In this document: piece after piece, positions 32,338 to 41,491 of the stretch
Position numbering within the stretch: the stretch's first letter is position 1
Layout of the letters: each line of letters starts with the position of its first letter
IMG/VR virus record: IMGVR_UViG_3300030116_003118
Location: 20,495-84,494 of that record
DNA: 64,000 nucleotides
Origin: a virus
Reading direction: 5' to 3' (one strand)
Translations under genes and position numbers: made by a program
The notes under the pieces: model-generated
Database searches by the model: none
What the model was told of the DNA's origin: nothing
The model's input: the letters and a program-made list of their open reading frames with translations, nothing else

Positions 32338-32620
32338 ATGGTTATTAGCAATGGATGGTAGCCCGGCGGCTAAAGATAAATTGATAACAAGTCTTCTTAA
32401 AGGAGAAAAGAAGGCTAAGAATGTTATAAGAGAAATAGACCACATAGCCAGTACGCTTGAACCCTACCTACGATGTGATAAGTCACATATTCTTCTCAAC
32501 GAAATATACCAATTAACTAGGCCATATATTCGTAATAAGTCTGTGGAGGAACAAATACTTGAGTTAAAGGAACAAGTCAAGACATTGGAAAAGACTATTG
32601 ATATGATGGAGGAAGAATAA
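32330..32620 (+). CDS. Small helical protein with C-terminal coiled coil
   Basis: A 96-residue protein starting MSRWLLAMDGS, with a helical body and a C-terminal heptad repeat (ILELKEQVKTLEKTIDMM). The TAATG junction with the next mini-gene implies coupling. Unknown function. Confidence 0.6.
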   Translation: MSRWLLAMDGSPAAKDKLITSLLKGEKKAKNVIREIDHIASTLEPYLRCDKSHILLNEIYQLTRPYIRNKSVEEQILELKEQVKTLEKTIDMMEEE

Positions 32621-32724
32621 TGGCTAAGTTTTATTGTGAAGTATGTGGCTTTGGTATACCATTTGGTTCAATACACAAAGGCCGCAACGGTTGTGCTAAA
32701 TGCAGAAAGGAGATGAATAGATGA
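32620..32724 (+). CDS. Mini zinc-ribbon protein
   Basis: A 34-residue protein from ATG 32620 (TAATG overlap). It has CEVCG and CAKC, a minimal four-cysteine zinc ribbon. Its stop overlaps the next start. One of many small zinc proteins in the rightward block. Confidence 0.55.
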   Translation: MAKFYCEVCGFGIPFGSIHKGRNGCAKCRKEMNR

Positions 32725-33023
32725 GAAAGTTTGTAGCGTTAGCATGGGAAGATGGTAAGGCTAGGGATTTGAAGCAGTATATCTATGTTAATAATATTAC
32801 AATGGATATTCTTCATTTCCCGTATAACGAAATGTTATTTAAGGAATTAGGTATGAAACCTGAAACCCCTGTAACATTATTTGAGGTAAAAGGAGAAAAA
32901 TATATCAAGTTGGCAGAAACCTTTGAGAACATTTATAAAATGTATCGTGGAGGTCTGTTAGACGAGATACCCGATGAAATTAACCTTGACAAGCGAGATG
33001 TGAAAAATGATGGGGATGAGTAA
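32721..33023 (+). CDS. Glutaredoxin-like paralogue without catalytic cysteines
   Basis: A 100-residue protein sharing with the next gene a C-terminal block (ENIYKMYRGGLLDE compared with NEIYKMLGAGLLED) and overall size. It has no CxxC, so it cannot act as a dithiol redox protein. It may be a structural partner or regulator. Tandem duplication with loss of the active site is the simplest reading. Confidence 0.55.
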   Translation: MRKFVALAWEDGKARDLKQYIYVNNITMDILHFPYNEMLFKELGMKPETPVTLFEVKGEKYIKLAETFENIYKMYRGGLLDEIPDEINLDKRDVKNDGDE

Positions 33024-33314
33024 ATGAGAGAACTATTGGTGTTTTCAACAGAAAACTGTGAACCATGCAAGCAATTGTATAGTTACTGCCAATCAAATAA
33101 CAAATCGTGGGAGTTTGTATATCCATCTGCTTATGCAGACTTATACAGAGAGTTAAACGTAAAAACTGCTCCGACTCTTGTAGAAAAGAAAAATGGAAAC
33201 TACAGTGTTCTTGCTGTAGGACTAAATGAAATCTATAAGATGCTTGGTGCAGGACTATTAGAAGACACATGGGAAGTAGAATTAAGAGATAAAAAGGTGA
33301 ATGAAGATGAGTAG
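33024..33314 (+). CDS. Glutaredoxin/thioredoxin-like protein
   Basis: A 96-residue protein with the redox motif CEPC (residues 11-14) after a first beta strand (ELLVFSTEN), and a TAPTLVEKK segment with the cis-proline expected of the thioredoxin fold. It could reduce the class II ribonucleotide reductase encoded at 35834. It sits just downstream of its Cys-less paralogue. Confidence 0.75.
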   Translation: MRELLVFSTENCEPCKQLYSYCQSNNKSWEFVYPSAYADLYRELNVKTAPTLVEKKNGNYSVLAVGLNEIYKMLGAGLLEDTWEVELRDKKVNEDE

Positions 33315-33447
33315 TAAAACAGTATATCAATCAGATGATGGCCCTGTAATGACCATGAGTTTAAAGGAATATCATAAGATGGTTAAAGAATTAAACTATC
33401 TTAGAGTAGAAGTAAAGAAGTTGGAGAGTCAATTAAATGGCTCCTAA
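33307..33447 (+). CDS. Small coiled-coil protein
   Basis: A 46-residue protein from ATG 33307, overlapping the stop of the glutaredoxin-like gene. The second half is a heptad-type helix (LNYLRVEVKKLESQL). Overlaps the next gene's start. Unknown role. Confidence 0.5.
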   Translation: MSSKTVYQSDDGPVMTMSLKEYHKMVKELNYLRVEVKKLESQLNGS

Positions 33448-33712
33448 ACTTAAACCACCAAGAATATGTAGAATATGTGGTTTATCTGAACACACAAACG
33501 GTGTTTGGTGTGATAGATTTAACCCAATCTATTTCAGTGATAAAGTGTATTATGCTAACAATGAAGCATCAGAAGGACACGCTATCTGTCTAAAGTTAGA
33601 AGCACAGGCCAAGTTATATGGTAGAAGTTCAGTTCTAACAAAGGCAAAAGATAAATATAGAAATGATAAATGGGTGTATGTGAATAGAATGCATATATCC
33701 GAAGAAGAATAA
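33437..33712 (+). CDS. Zinc-finger-like small protein
   Basis: A 91-residue protein with CRICGLSEHTNGVWC and a later Cys near residue 51, a likely zinc site in the first half, and a helical, basic second half. Function unknown. Confidence 0.6.
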   Translation: MAPKLKPPRICRICGLSEHTNGVWCDRFNPIYFSDKVYYANNEASEGHAICLKLEAQAKLYGRSSVLTKAKDKYRNDKWVYVNRMHISEEE

Positions 33713-33731
33713 AAATAGGGAGAACGAGAAA

Positions 33732-34898
33732 ATGACAGATTTAATACCAAAGCGAGCATTAGGAAATGGTCGTTGGGATAGAAAACTAAAAGAAAGAATG
33801 ACAAACTTATCAAAGGCTGATAATTATGATGATGCTAAACATGAGTGGATTGCTACCGGAAAGGTTTGGTGGCATGAAATAGGTGATGAAGATAATCCAC
33901 CTGATTGGGTTGCACAACACCAGAACAAGTGTTTATGTGGTCACGATATTGTTTATCATTTTGAAATTCATAACACTGAAACTGATGTTAGAGAATGTGT
34001 GGGTTCAGACCACATAAACTCTTATCTGATTCTTCGTGCTATTCGTGAAGAAACAGGACTAGAAGATGATTACATTACTGACGAGATGATTGAGGAATGG
34101 ATTACCGTCAGAGTTGAAGCATTGAAAAAGAATGCTTGGTGGAATATGCATGGTGAACATTTCACTAGTATGTTTGATGCAGTCAAAGATATTGACCTTA
34201 GAGTTAATGTTAGAAGAACAGGTAAGAAATACTACGATAATGTTCTAAGAATGTATAGAGACAAAACACAGATAAGAAAGCGTAGTGAAGGTAACTACGG
34301 AGAACCGGGTTATAAGATGGCTTCTATTGTATGGCGATGGAATCACCCTGATAACCCAAAGGCTCAAATTAACAAGAAAGGATGGCCTAACAAGAAACTG
34401 TATAATGACACAATGATGTTCTTTTACACACTTGAGAAGGCTAAGGCCATCATCAAAAAAGAGGATGATTTTGTCAAGGAGCGACTTGAAGATATAAGAA
34501 AAGCCGATGAAATTCAGGAGAACAGAAAGAAGGCGGCAATAGAAAGACGCAAAAGAGTTGTTGAAACCGTTGAAGAGATTACACATCAGCCTAAATTTTT
34601 GGAGATGTGTGAGTATTACGGTCTAGAACCTTTCGTTCCAGAACAAGGAAAGGACAATTGGGAGGAAAGATTCTTAACAGATATCAAACACAAGATGGTT
34701 AGAGGCAACCCATTAACAGATAAACAACTGAATAAACTATGGGAAATACTTGATAAAACAAAAAGAGATGCGACTCCCGCAACTCAAAAACAAAAAGATT
34801 ACTTAATTCGACTAGGATATGAAGGGGATATTGATAACATCAGTAAATCAGATGCTAGTGATGAAATAAGTAGAATAAGAAAGGAGAGAACACAATGA
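33732..34898 (+). CDS. Early protein with N-terminal zinc motif and C-terminal DUF3072-like segment
   Basis: A 388-residue protein. Around residues 67-95 is a CLCGHDIVYHFEI ... CVGSDHI motif, like small zinc domains of phage proteins. The middle is a long charged helical region. The last 40 residues (ATQKQKDYLIRLGYEGDI then a Ser/Ala-Ser-x-x-Ile helix) resemble the short SAP-like DUF3072 module. Likely DNA-associated. Full-length family not recognised. Confidence 0.6.
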   Translation: MTDLIPKRALGNGRWDRKLKERMTNLSKADNYDDAKHEWIATGKVWWHEIGDEDNPPDWVAQHQNKCLCGHDIVYHFEIHNTETDVRECVGSDHINSYLILRAIREETGLEDDYITDEMIEEWITVRVEALKKNAWWNMHGEHFTSMFDAVKDIDLRVNVRRTGKKYYDNVLRMYRDKTQIRKRSEGNYGEPGYKMASIVWRWNHPDNPKAQINKKGWPNKKLYNDTMMFFYTLEKAKAIIKKEDDFVKERLEDIRKADEIQENRKKAAIERRKRVVETVEEITHQPKFLEMCEYYGLEPFVPEQGKDNWEERFLTDIKHKMVRGNPLTDKQLNKLWEILDKTKRDATPATQKQKDYLIRLGYEGDIDNISKSDASDEISRIRKERTQ

Positions 34899-35107
34899 GT
34901 GATGATAAGAAGAAAACTAAGGCTGACTTAGAGAAGGAATTGGAAGAGACAACTACACAGTTGCAACAGGTAAGCGGTGCTTATCAGCAACTTTTAGTGG
35001 CTAACCAAAATCTAAATCTATTAGTTAGCAAATATGAAGAAACAATAAACCTGCTTACCGCTAGAGTCCTAGAGGCTCGACAATCCGCGCAACAGCAGCA
35101 AGGTTGA
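34895..35107 (+). CDS. Small coiled-coil protein
   Basis: A 70-residue protein, K/E/Q-rich, almost entirely one coiled coil (ELEETTTQLQQVSGAYQQLL and onward), ending in a polyglutamine-like tail. GGAGAG precedes the start, which overlaps the upstream stop. Unknown role. Confidence 0.55.
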   Translation: MSDDKKKTKADLEKELEETTTQLQQVSGAYQQLLVANQNLNLLVSKYEETINLLTARVLEARQSAQQQQG

Positions 35108-35160
35108 TAAGTCCGGGGCAACTAGAACGGTTCCCGGCAAGAAAAAGAAGGTGTAAAAAT

Positions 35161-35361
35161 ATGTTATTGACTATAATGAATGATACTGGACACACGACCT
35201 TAGAAGTTACGGCTGAAGAGGTTATAGACCAAATTAACGACCATCCGACCCACTGGGTTTTTATTGATGGAGAGATTACTTCAAGAGAAACAATCTCAGA
35301 AGTTAATTGGGATTCTGTTGAGTCTGTTGACTTGACACAGGCTATTGTTGGCGGCTACTAA
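35161..35361 (+). CDS. Possible ubiquitin-like/MoaD-like small protein
   Basis: A 66-residue protein from ATG 35161, preceded by GGTGTAAAAAT. The predicted order is strand-strand-helix (TAEEVIDQI)-strand (WVFIDGEI)-strand (VDLTQAIVGG) and it ends in Gly-Gly-Tyr. Size, pattern and a near-terminal GG are reminiscent of beta-grasp ubiquitin-like proteins, which would pair with the E1-like and JAMM genes at 40901 and 42214. This is suggestive only; one C-terminal residue would need removal. Confidence 0.4.
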   Translation: MLLTIMNDTGHTTLEVTAEEVIDQINDHPTHWVFIDGEITSRETISEVNWDSVESVDLTQAIVGGY

Positions 35362-35447
35362 GCCCCTTCAATACGTCTAAATTTTTTATGAAGGTAGCAG
35401 GGCGTACCCCTTGCGCTCTGCTCCTTCGCCCTAATGGGGGTGTAAAT
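35362..35447 (+). promoter_or_regulatory. Hairpin leader before the 35448 gene
   Basis: An 86-base spacer holding GAAG...CTTC and GCAGGGCG/CGCTCTGC-type pairing around 35391-35428, after a run of six T, followed by GGGGGTGTAAAT before the ATG. It could be a terminator for upstream genes or a 5' leader structure. Confidence 0.35.
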
Positions 35448-35834
35448 ATGATAAGTGAAGATAATTTTAATTTCATAACCACATCTTATTTTCCTAAGAT
35501 GATGGAAATTTTTGGATGGTCTGTAAAGGATTATAATACATATAATAATCTAGCAATAGTGCGAGCAGACTTTTATCCCATCGGACACATACTAGGTTTT
35601 AGTAAGAAAGCAGTAATAGTATGTGATGGGAATATGCTATTTGTTTATAATGGCAAAGAATATGAAGACTTTTCACAACTTTATGAAGAACTGGGGGATA
35701 AAGCGTATGATACGTTTCCTGACTGGGATATTAAGGTTGAGAAAGAATGGCTAATAAAAGGGCTTAACGGAGAGTGGATTTATTCATTTTCTAATCTAGT
35801 CCAAATGCCGTATAGAACACAGGTGAAGTGCTAA
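35448..35834 (+). CDS. Unknown protein upstream of ribonucleotide reductase
   Basis: Start chosen at ATG 35448 after GGTGTAAAT; an earlier in-frame ATG would translate the hairpin leader. The 128-residue product is rich in aromatics with alternating hydrophobic segments (FSKKAVIVCDGNMLFVY), like a small alpha/beta protein. Its stop overlaps the start of the reductase gene, implying coupling. Confidence 0.55.
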   Translation: MISEDNFNFITTSYFPKMMEIFGWSVKDYNTYNNLAIVRADFYPIGHILGFSKKAVIVCDGNMLFVYNGKEYEDFSQLYEELGDKAYDTFPDWDIKVEKEWLIKGLNGEWIYSFSNLVQMPYRTQVKC

Positions 35835-37708
35835 TGAAACAAGAAGAGACAGCGAGAAATATAATGAGTGGAATAACTCATTATCTAAAATATGCAAAAT
35901 ATATAGGAGCAGAACAGCGAAAGGAGACATGGGAAGAAACTGTTAATAGAAACAGAAACATGCATCTAAAGAAGATGGGTCATTTAGGCCCAGAAGTCTT
36001 TAATGAGATAAATCGTATTTACGATGATTTCGTTATGACAAGAAAGGTTTTACCTTCGATGCGCTCCATGCAGTATGCGGGGAAACCGATTGAAATTGCA
36101 CCCAACAGTATTTACAATTGTGCTTATTTGCCAATTGATGATATTGCTTGTTTCCATGAGATATTCTTTTTATTACTCAATGGAACAGGTGTAGGATTTT
36201 CAGTCCAACGACATCATACTATTCATTTGCCGGAGATTAGAAAGCCTAATCCAAAGCGAAGTAGAAAGATAGTTGTTCAGGATTCTATCGTAGGTTGGGC
36301 AGATGCTATCAAGGAGTTATTCCGTTCTTACACAGGAGAACTAACTCAAAGCCCCCGCTTTATTTACGATGATATTAGACCTATGGGTGCGCCTTTGAAA
36401 ACAAGAGGCGGAAAAGCCCCCGGCCCTGAACCTTTAATTGAATGCATGACTATTGTAGAAAACATGCTTAGAGTTAAAGAAGATGGAGATAGGTTGACTC
36501 CGCTAGAATGCCATGATATTATTTGTCATATGGCTAATGCAGTTACAGCAGGTGGAAATAGACGAGCCGCATTGATATCATTATTCAGTGCTGATGACCA
36601 TGAGATGCAAACTTGCAAGTCTGGACAATGGTGGGATGGTAATTCACAAAGAGCAAGAAGTAATAACTCAGCAGTTATTTTGAGAAGTAAAGTAACAAAG
36701 GATTACTTTAATCAGTTGTGGGATAAAATAGAAGAATCTGGTTCTGGAGAACCCGGAATCTATTTTACGCATGATAAAGATTGGGGAACTAATCCTTGCT
36801 GTGAAATCGCTCTTAGACCCTATCAGTTCTGTAATCTTACAGAAATAAATGCTAATACTGTAGAAGACGATAAAGACCTGTATGAAAGAGTAGAAGCCGC
36901 AACAATACTAGGAACATTACAAGCATCCTATACTGACTTTTATTATCTAAGAGATATATGGAGAGAAACAACAGAACGTGATGCTTTGTTGGGTGTATCT
37001 ATGACAGGTATCGCATCTCAAAAAACTGATTTGTTAGATGTAACAGGTGCGGCTTTGAAGGCTAAAGAAATAAACAAGAAGTGGGCAGATATACTAGGAA
37101 TAAATCCTGCTTCAAGAATTACTTGTGTAAAGCCTTCAGGAACTTCTTCAATGGTATTGGGAACGTCAAGTGGTATTCATGCTTGGCATTCTGAATACTA
37201 TATTAGAAGAATTAGAATTGGTAAGGAAGAACCAATTTATAATTATCTACTTCAAAATCATCCTGAATTGATTGATGATGAAGATGGTAATCCGGCGGGT
37301 GCAGTAATTGAGATACCTCAAAAAGCCCCAGACCATGCATTAACTGCCGATAAAGAGAATGCATTTGAGTTCCTAGAAAGAGTAAAGAACATGACTATTA
37401 GATGGGTTAACCCCGGACACAGTGATGGTCAAAATACTCACAACATTTCTGCGACTGTCTATATTAAGGATGGTCAATGGGATGAAGTTGGAGAATGGAT
37501 GTGGTTAAACAGACATTACTACAACGGCCTTTCATGTTACCCGGAGTTTGCTGTTTACAAGCAAGCACCGTTTGAAGCATGTGATAAGGCAACGTATGAA
37601 AAGATGCTTCAATCTTTGAAAGACGTAGATTTAACTAAGATTGTAGAATTTGATGATTCTACTGATTTTAGTGACCCCGCATGTGGTGGCGGTGGATGTG
37701 ACATCTAA
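35834..37708 (+). CDS. nrdJ: Class II (adenosylcobalamin-dependent) ribonucleotide reductase
   Basis: A 624-residue single-chain reductase that converts ribonucleotides to deoxyribonucleotides for viral DNA synthesis. The central NPCCEIALRP segment (N320 to P329) holds the finger-loop cysteine and glutamate, an N-terminal NCAYLPI supplies a redox cysteine, and the C-terminal pair C617/C622 in ACGGGGCDI would shuttle electrons from glutaredoxin. No class I radical partner or class III glycyl motif is seen nearby, which supports class II. ATG 35834 overlaps the upstream stop (TAATG). The glutaredoxin-like gene at 33024 is a plausible reductant. Confidence 0.88.
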   Translation: MKQEETARNIMSGITHYLKYAKYIGAEQRKETWEETVNRNRNMHLKKMGHLGPEVFNEINRIYDDFVMTRKVLPSMRSMQYAGKPIEIAPNSIYNCAYLPIDDIACFHEIFFLLLNGTGVGFSVQRHHTIHLPEIRKPNPKRSRKIVVQDSIVGWADAIKELFRSYTGELTQSPRFIYDDIRPMGAPLKTRGGKAPGPEPLIECMTIVENMLRVKEDGDRLTPLECHDIICHMANAVTAGGNRRAALISLFSADDHEMQTCKSGQWWDGNSQRARSNNSAVILRSKVTKDYFNQLWDKIEESGSGEPGIYFTHDKDWGTNPCCEIALRPYQFCNLTEINANTVEDDKDLYERVEAATILGTLQASYTDFYYLRDIWRETTERDALLGVSMTGIASQKTDLLDVTGAALKAKEINKKWADILGINPASRITCVKPSGTSSMVLGTSSGIHAWHSEYYIRRIRIGKEEPIYNYLLQNHPELIDDEDGNPAGAVIEIPQKAPDHALTADKENAFEFLERVKNMTIRWVNPGHSDGQNTHNISATVYIKDGQWDEVGEWMWLNRHYYNGLSCYPEFAVYKQAPFEACDKATYEKMLQSLKDVDLTKIVEFDDSTDFSDPACGGGGCDI

Positions 37709-38045
37709 ACACCACATAATAAAAAACTCTAAACAATTAGATGCTATTTGGCCCATGATTTATGAAAAGGCAAAAGAAGAGGTAAAGATACCAACGTCTA
37801 CCTATGTAGGACATTATAGGGATGAATATTTGTATCATAATAGAGACACCGCTTTGAATGCCCTTTGTAGATATTACGAAGATACAGTAAGTGGATTAGA
37901 AAGCATAAAGAGTTTTTTGGGGTATGTCCGAAGACTATTTATAGTATCAGGAATAGTACCCTATGATAGTGAGTTCGATAAATTAATTGAACTGTATAAC
38001 GATATTGGAATATATATAGAAGTGAATGAAAATGATGATTTGTAA
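37698..38045 (+). CDS. Small unknown protein
   Basis: A GTG start at 37698 with upstream GGCGGTGGA gives 115 residues and an 11-base overlap with nrdJ; the exact start is uncertain. The protein is helical with many tyrosines and aspartates. No known domain. Confidence 0.5.
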   Translation: MTSKHHIIKNSKQLDAIWPMIYEKAKEEVKIPTSTYVGHYRDEYLYHNRDTALNALCRYYEDTVSGLESIKSFLGYVRRLFIVSGIVPYDSEFDKLIELYNDIGIYIEVNENDDL

Positions 38046-38448
38046 ATGTGGAAACAACAATTTTGAACTAATGATGAACGCCAAACTTAAATGCACTAGT
38101 TGCGGTAAGTTTTGGAATCCTTTTTCTAACCAAGAACACAAGGTAATGGAAAAGGATGGCTTCCATTTCTTTTGGGTAGTGATGAGAAATCATTTCCTAG
38201 AGAGATGGGACAGACAATTACCAGACCTAGAAGAAGAAGACTTGTTAAAAGACTGTATTCAACTAAAGAATGTCAGTAAACAAAACAAGGCTTACTTTAC
38301 ACCCTATCGTGGTGGACACCTTTTCTGGAAGTTTAAGTTTAACAGAAAGTTAAAGAGACTAGAACTGGAATTGATTACGATTACTTCAACTAAGGTAACT
38401 GAATTGAAGTATGAAAAGAATCCTAAAAAGATGGATATAAAATTTTGA
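38026..38448 (+). CDS. Zinc-ribbon protein
   Basis: A 140-residue protein whose N-terminus holds CKCGNNNFELMMNAKLKCTSCGK, a typical zinc ribbon, followed by an alpha/beta region with basic C-terminus. An internal Met (MICKCG) may be the true start. Role unknown; nucleic-acid binding is plausible. Confidence 0.6.
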   Translation: MKMMICKCGNNNFELMMNAKLKCTSCGKFWNPFSNQEHKVMEKDGFHFFWVVMRNHFLERWDRQLPDLEEEDLLKDCIQLKNVSKQNKAYFTPYRGGHLFWKFKFNRKLKRLELELITITSTKVTELKYEKNPKKMDIKF

Positions 38449-38457
38449 GGAATAAAT

Positions 38458-38790
38458 ATGAATGATGATGCAGTATTAAAGTTGTATGAAGAATTGAATA
38501 AGACCCAGATAATTAACGCATATAAAAAGTATCTTGAGGATAATAAAAGATATAGAAAAAAGAATGACGGATTCAAGGGAAGAGGTCAACCAAAGTTAGA
38601 GCGACCCAAAATATCTAACGTTACTTTATCTTGGAGAGAGTTTAGAAGATTACCCAAAGCATCTGTTATAGTGCATACTTTTAGCGAAGGCTGTGATACT
38701 TTGTATCTAACAAGTCTTAAGAACAAAGGTTTCTTTAAAGAAACTAGAGAGTGGCATCGTAATTATGAGGGTGATGCTGATGCTAAGTAA
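38458..38790 (+). CDS. Basic small protein
   Basis: A 110-residue protein with a helical N-terminal third, a Lys/Arg-rich middle (KKNDGFKGRGQPK) and a C-terminal segment with HTFSEGCDTLYLT. Probably contacts nucleic acid because of charge. Overlaps the next gene. Confidence 0.55.
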   Translation: MNDDAVLKLYEELNKTQIINAYKKYLEDNKRYRKKNDGFKGRGQPKLERPKISNVTLSWREFRRLPKASVIVHTFSEGCDTLYLTSLKNKGFFKETREWHRNYEGDADAK

Positions 38791-40120
38791 TTATGAATAT
38801 AAGCAAGCGTGTACCGTAGTTATTAACTCGGCAGACGACAATGCTAGTAGTAAACAAATTACTGACATTGATATATATTCTACCTATGAATTGGGAGAAA
38901 GAACCTATGTGCGCACAAGACCTGCTTTCAGAAGAGAAATAACTTGTCACTTGACACGTTCAAGAAAGAAGGGCGACCCTTTAGTTATGGGTATTGCTGA
39001 TGCTCTATCGGGTTTCTTAAAGATAAATGGTAACAATGGAAGAAGTTATTGGTCTCCGCCAAAGAAGTTTAAGATAGCAATAGTATTCCCAAACGTTGTT
39101 GATGAGGCCAATGGCGGGCCAATGATTCTAACAATAGAAAAGAAAGACCCATACTATTATCTGATGAATAACAGAATGACCAAGAAGAATATGATGGTCA
39201 CAATTGCGAGAACAGTTTATCGTTCTTGTTTTGAAGATAATGCTATCACATTAATGCAATACATGTTTAACATGATTATATTGCCTGAGAATGTAAAGTA
39301 TGCATTGGAGAACCGTACTCCTTATTTCTTTATTCGTGACCCTTTTAACAAAGAGGGAATGCGTGAAAGAATAGAAGTAAGATTAAACACTGAAATGATT
39401 TCACCATCAGAAGCGGCATTAGAAATATCTGATGGAGTTTGGGCTCCAATTTCTGTAAAGGACTTAGATATATTCATTAACTTTCATTACCATAATCATA
39501 AGCGTTCTACCAAATGGATGTTAAGTCCCAAAGGTCTTTGGAAGAAACTAATTGGTTCTGAACCCACAGAATCACAAGTCCATCTTATGATGGAGTTTCT
39601 AACACAAAACCGTACTTCTGATTTGATTGAAGAAAGAGCGCAACAGTTGATGAAAGATTTGGTAACAAAATATCCTGATAGAATTAGAATTGTAAAGTAT
39701 CTAAACCACAAGAAGAAAGAGATAACTGCAATGTTGGTTCGTGGAAAGATGGCAGATTGGATTATCATAGACTCTGAATATAAAACTCAGATTCAAAAGG
39801 TAAAGACATATGTGTATATCTCAAGCGAAGTAATTCAATATGATTTGGATAATAACTACAGACATGACCACAATGAGTTTGAAAGTGGTGTTTTGCGTGG
39901 GCCAATCTGTATTGACAATGTTCACACAAATACTAGTTTGGGAGACCAATATGCGGCTAGAGCATTAGCACTTCTAAACGATAAGATGACTGTTAAGTTG
40001 GTTAACACCATTGCTAGATATATTCCAAAGATTATGCTAGACGGTGACCGTGAATCGAGATTCCAGTTTGAGGAAATAACTGGTGAAATGCTAAATGATA
40101 AATTAGGAAGTGTTAGATGA
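38780..40120 (+). CDS. Unknown 446-residue early protein
   Basis: ATG 38780 is preceded by GGTGAT. The protein is alpha/beta with basic surface residues (RSRKKGDP, HYHNHKRSTKW) and no motif that I recognise. It sits directly before the TFIIB-like gene, overlapping it by 4 bases, so a transcription- or replication-related role is possible. Confidence 0.6.
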   Translation: MLSNYEYKQACTVVINSADDNASSKQITDIDIYSTYELGERTYVRTRPAFRREITCHLTRSRKKGDPLVMGIADALSGFLKINGNNGRSYWSPPKKFKIAIVFPNVVDEANGGPMILTIEKKDPYYYLMNNRMTKKNMMVTIARTVYRSCFEDNAITLMQYMFNMIILPENVKYALENRTPYFFIRDPFNKEGMRERIEVRLNTEMISPSEAALEISDGVWAPISVKDLDIFINFHYHNHKRSTKWMLSPKGLWKKLIGSEPTESQVHLMMEFLTQNRTSDLIEERAQQLMKDLVTKYPDRIRIVKYLNHKKKEITAMLVRGKMADWIIIDSEYKTQIQKVKTYVYISSEVIQYDLDNNYRHDHNEFESGVLRGPICIDNVHTNTSLGDQYAARALALLNDKMTVKLVNTIARYIPKIMLDGDRESRFQFEEITGEMLNDKLGSVR

Positions 40121-40908
40121 ATTGTATTAATTGTAGTAGCAACATCATAGATTATGATGAGTTTTTAGATGAGTTTGTATGTGGGGAATGTAGGCTTGTA
40201 TTGGTAAATAGAATCCATGAGGATGTGATACCAATCACCTACAAACCCAATGTAACAGAAGTTAGAAAAACTATGGACAGGCTACAAACAGAGGTAAATA
40301 TGATTACGTCTGAGTATGTATTAAGTTCCGAAGTCCAAGAGGATTTATATTGGATAATGAAAGAACATACAGAAAGAGACTCTTCATATTTGTCTGAAAA
40401 TTTTGTTGATGTAATGGCAAAAGCAATAGTGCATCATGTGTTTAAGTTACACATGATACCTAACGACATAAAAAAATCAATGTATAACTATGAGAAAAAA
40501 CATTTCAAGAGATATCTAAAAGACGTTAAAAGATATATTGATACTCCGTGGTGGAGACATAATAGCCCGGAACGTTCTCTTGACCCTATACTTTCAAATC
40601 TCTATATGTTCAAAGAGTCTTACAAAGACCGAGCAAAGCAATTAATATTCTATATGGATAGAGTGCTTCAAGATGAAGGTATAGGTCAACTGATGTCAAA
40701 CTACGCTATGATGGTGTATGTTCATATTCAGTTGGATAGAGAAATGCAAAATTGGATTGTAATAGATGAGATTGCTAGGGTTTTCTTTACAACCCCACAG
40801 GCAATAAAAAACAGATGGAAAAATTATATGAATTTATTCCATGTTTCAAAGGAAGGCTTTCAGAACTTAACCTTTGAAGAATTTATACTAGGTGTAAGAT
40901 ATGAATGA
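40117..40908 (+). CDS. TFIIB-like transcription initiation factor
   Basis: A 263-residue protein with an N-terminal zinc ribbon (C3, C6, C22, C25) and a helical body of cyclin-like type. A C-terminal helix-turn-helix at about residues 213-238 (VIDEIARVFFTTPQAIKNRW) matches the end of a TFB cyclin repeat. A viral TFB could recruit host RNA polymerase to viral promoters such as those with CATATATA boxes. It is shorter than cellular TFB (about 300 residues) and diverged, so repeat boundaries are unclear. Confidence 0.7.
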   Translation: MNCINCSSNIIDYDEFLDEFVCGECRLVLVNRIHEDVIPITYKPNVTEVRKTMDRLQTEVNMITSEYVLSSEVQEDLYWIMKEHTERDSSYLSENFVDVMAKAIVHHVFKLHMIPNDIKKSMYNYEKKHFKRYLKDVKRYIDTPWWRHNSPERSLDPILSNLYMFKESYKDRAKQLIFYMDRVLQDEGIGQLMSNYAMMVYVHIQLDREMQNWIVIDEIARVFFTTPQAIKNRWKNYMNLFHVSKEGFQNLTFEEFILGVRYE

Positions 40909-41491
40909 AAATAAAAGAAAAATAATGATAATAGGTGTAGGAGGGATAGGTAGTTATCTAGCCCCTCTTTTGAAAAAGGTTGGTATATACTCAATGTATT
41001 TGGCTGACCCTGATATAGTAGAGGATAAGAATCTGTTGTATCAAAACTTTAGTAAGGCTACTGTAGGCCAAAAGAAGGTTGATTCTCTTTCGGGAATTAG
41101 TGTTGGTCATGTAAGAAGCCCTTACAATATATTGACAGATGCACAAATCAAAGGTTCTAAATCTGATTTGGTAGTATGCTGTGCAGACAACTTAGACATT
41201 AGAAGACTTTTGTACCGACAAGGATTTCAAGATGATGCTAAAGTTAAGTGGTTAGATTTAAGAGCGCAAGGTAGAAATGGGGCATTGATTAGTTATTTAA
41301 CTGACCCCAAGTTTAGCGATATGTTCTTACAAGGGCCGGATGGTTCTTTCTCCTGTCAAGGAGACCAAGAAGAAATAACACCAGAAACCGTACATTTTAC
41401 CCATGTTGCAGTAGCAGGTATGGCCGCACAATGGATTCAAAGATGGTTTAATGGTGAAGAAGTAAAAGATAAAATGGTGATAAATATATGA
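40901..41491 (+). CDS. ThiF/E1-like adenylyltransferase
   Basis: A 196-residue Rossmann-type protein with the nucleotide loop GVGGIGS (residues 12-18), an acidic strand end LADPDIVEDKNL (D36), and CCADNLDIRR, as in E1/ThiF/MoeB enzymes that adenylate the C-terminal Gly of ubiquitin-like or sulfur-carrier proteins. A lone Cys in SFSCQG could be catalytic. It lacks the zinc CxxC pairs of MoeB. A JAMM gene lies two genes downstream. Confidence 0.8.
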   Translation: MNENKRKIMIIGVGGIGSYLAPLLKKVGIYSMYLADPDIVEDKNLLYQNFSKATVGQKKVDSLSGISVGHVRSPYNILTDAQIKGSKSDLVVCCADNLDIRRLLYRQGFQDDAKVKWLDLRAQGRNGALISYLTDPKFSDMFLQGPDGSFSCQGDQEEITPETVHFTHVAVAGMAAQWIQRWFNGEEVKDKMVINI

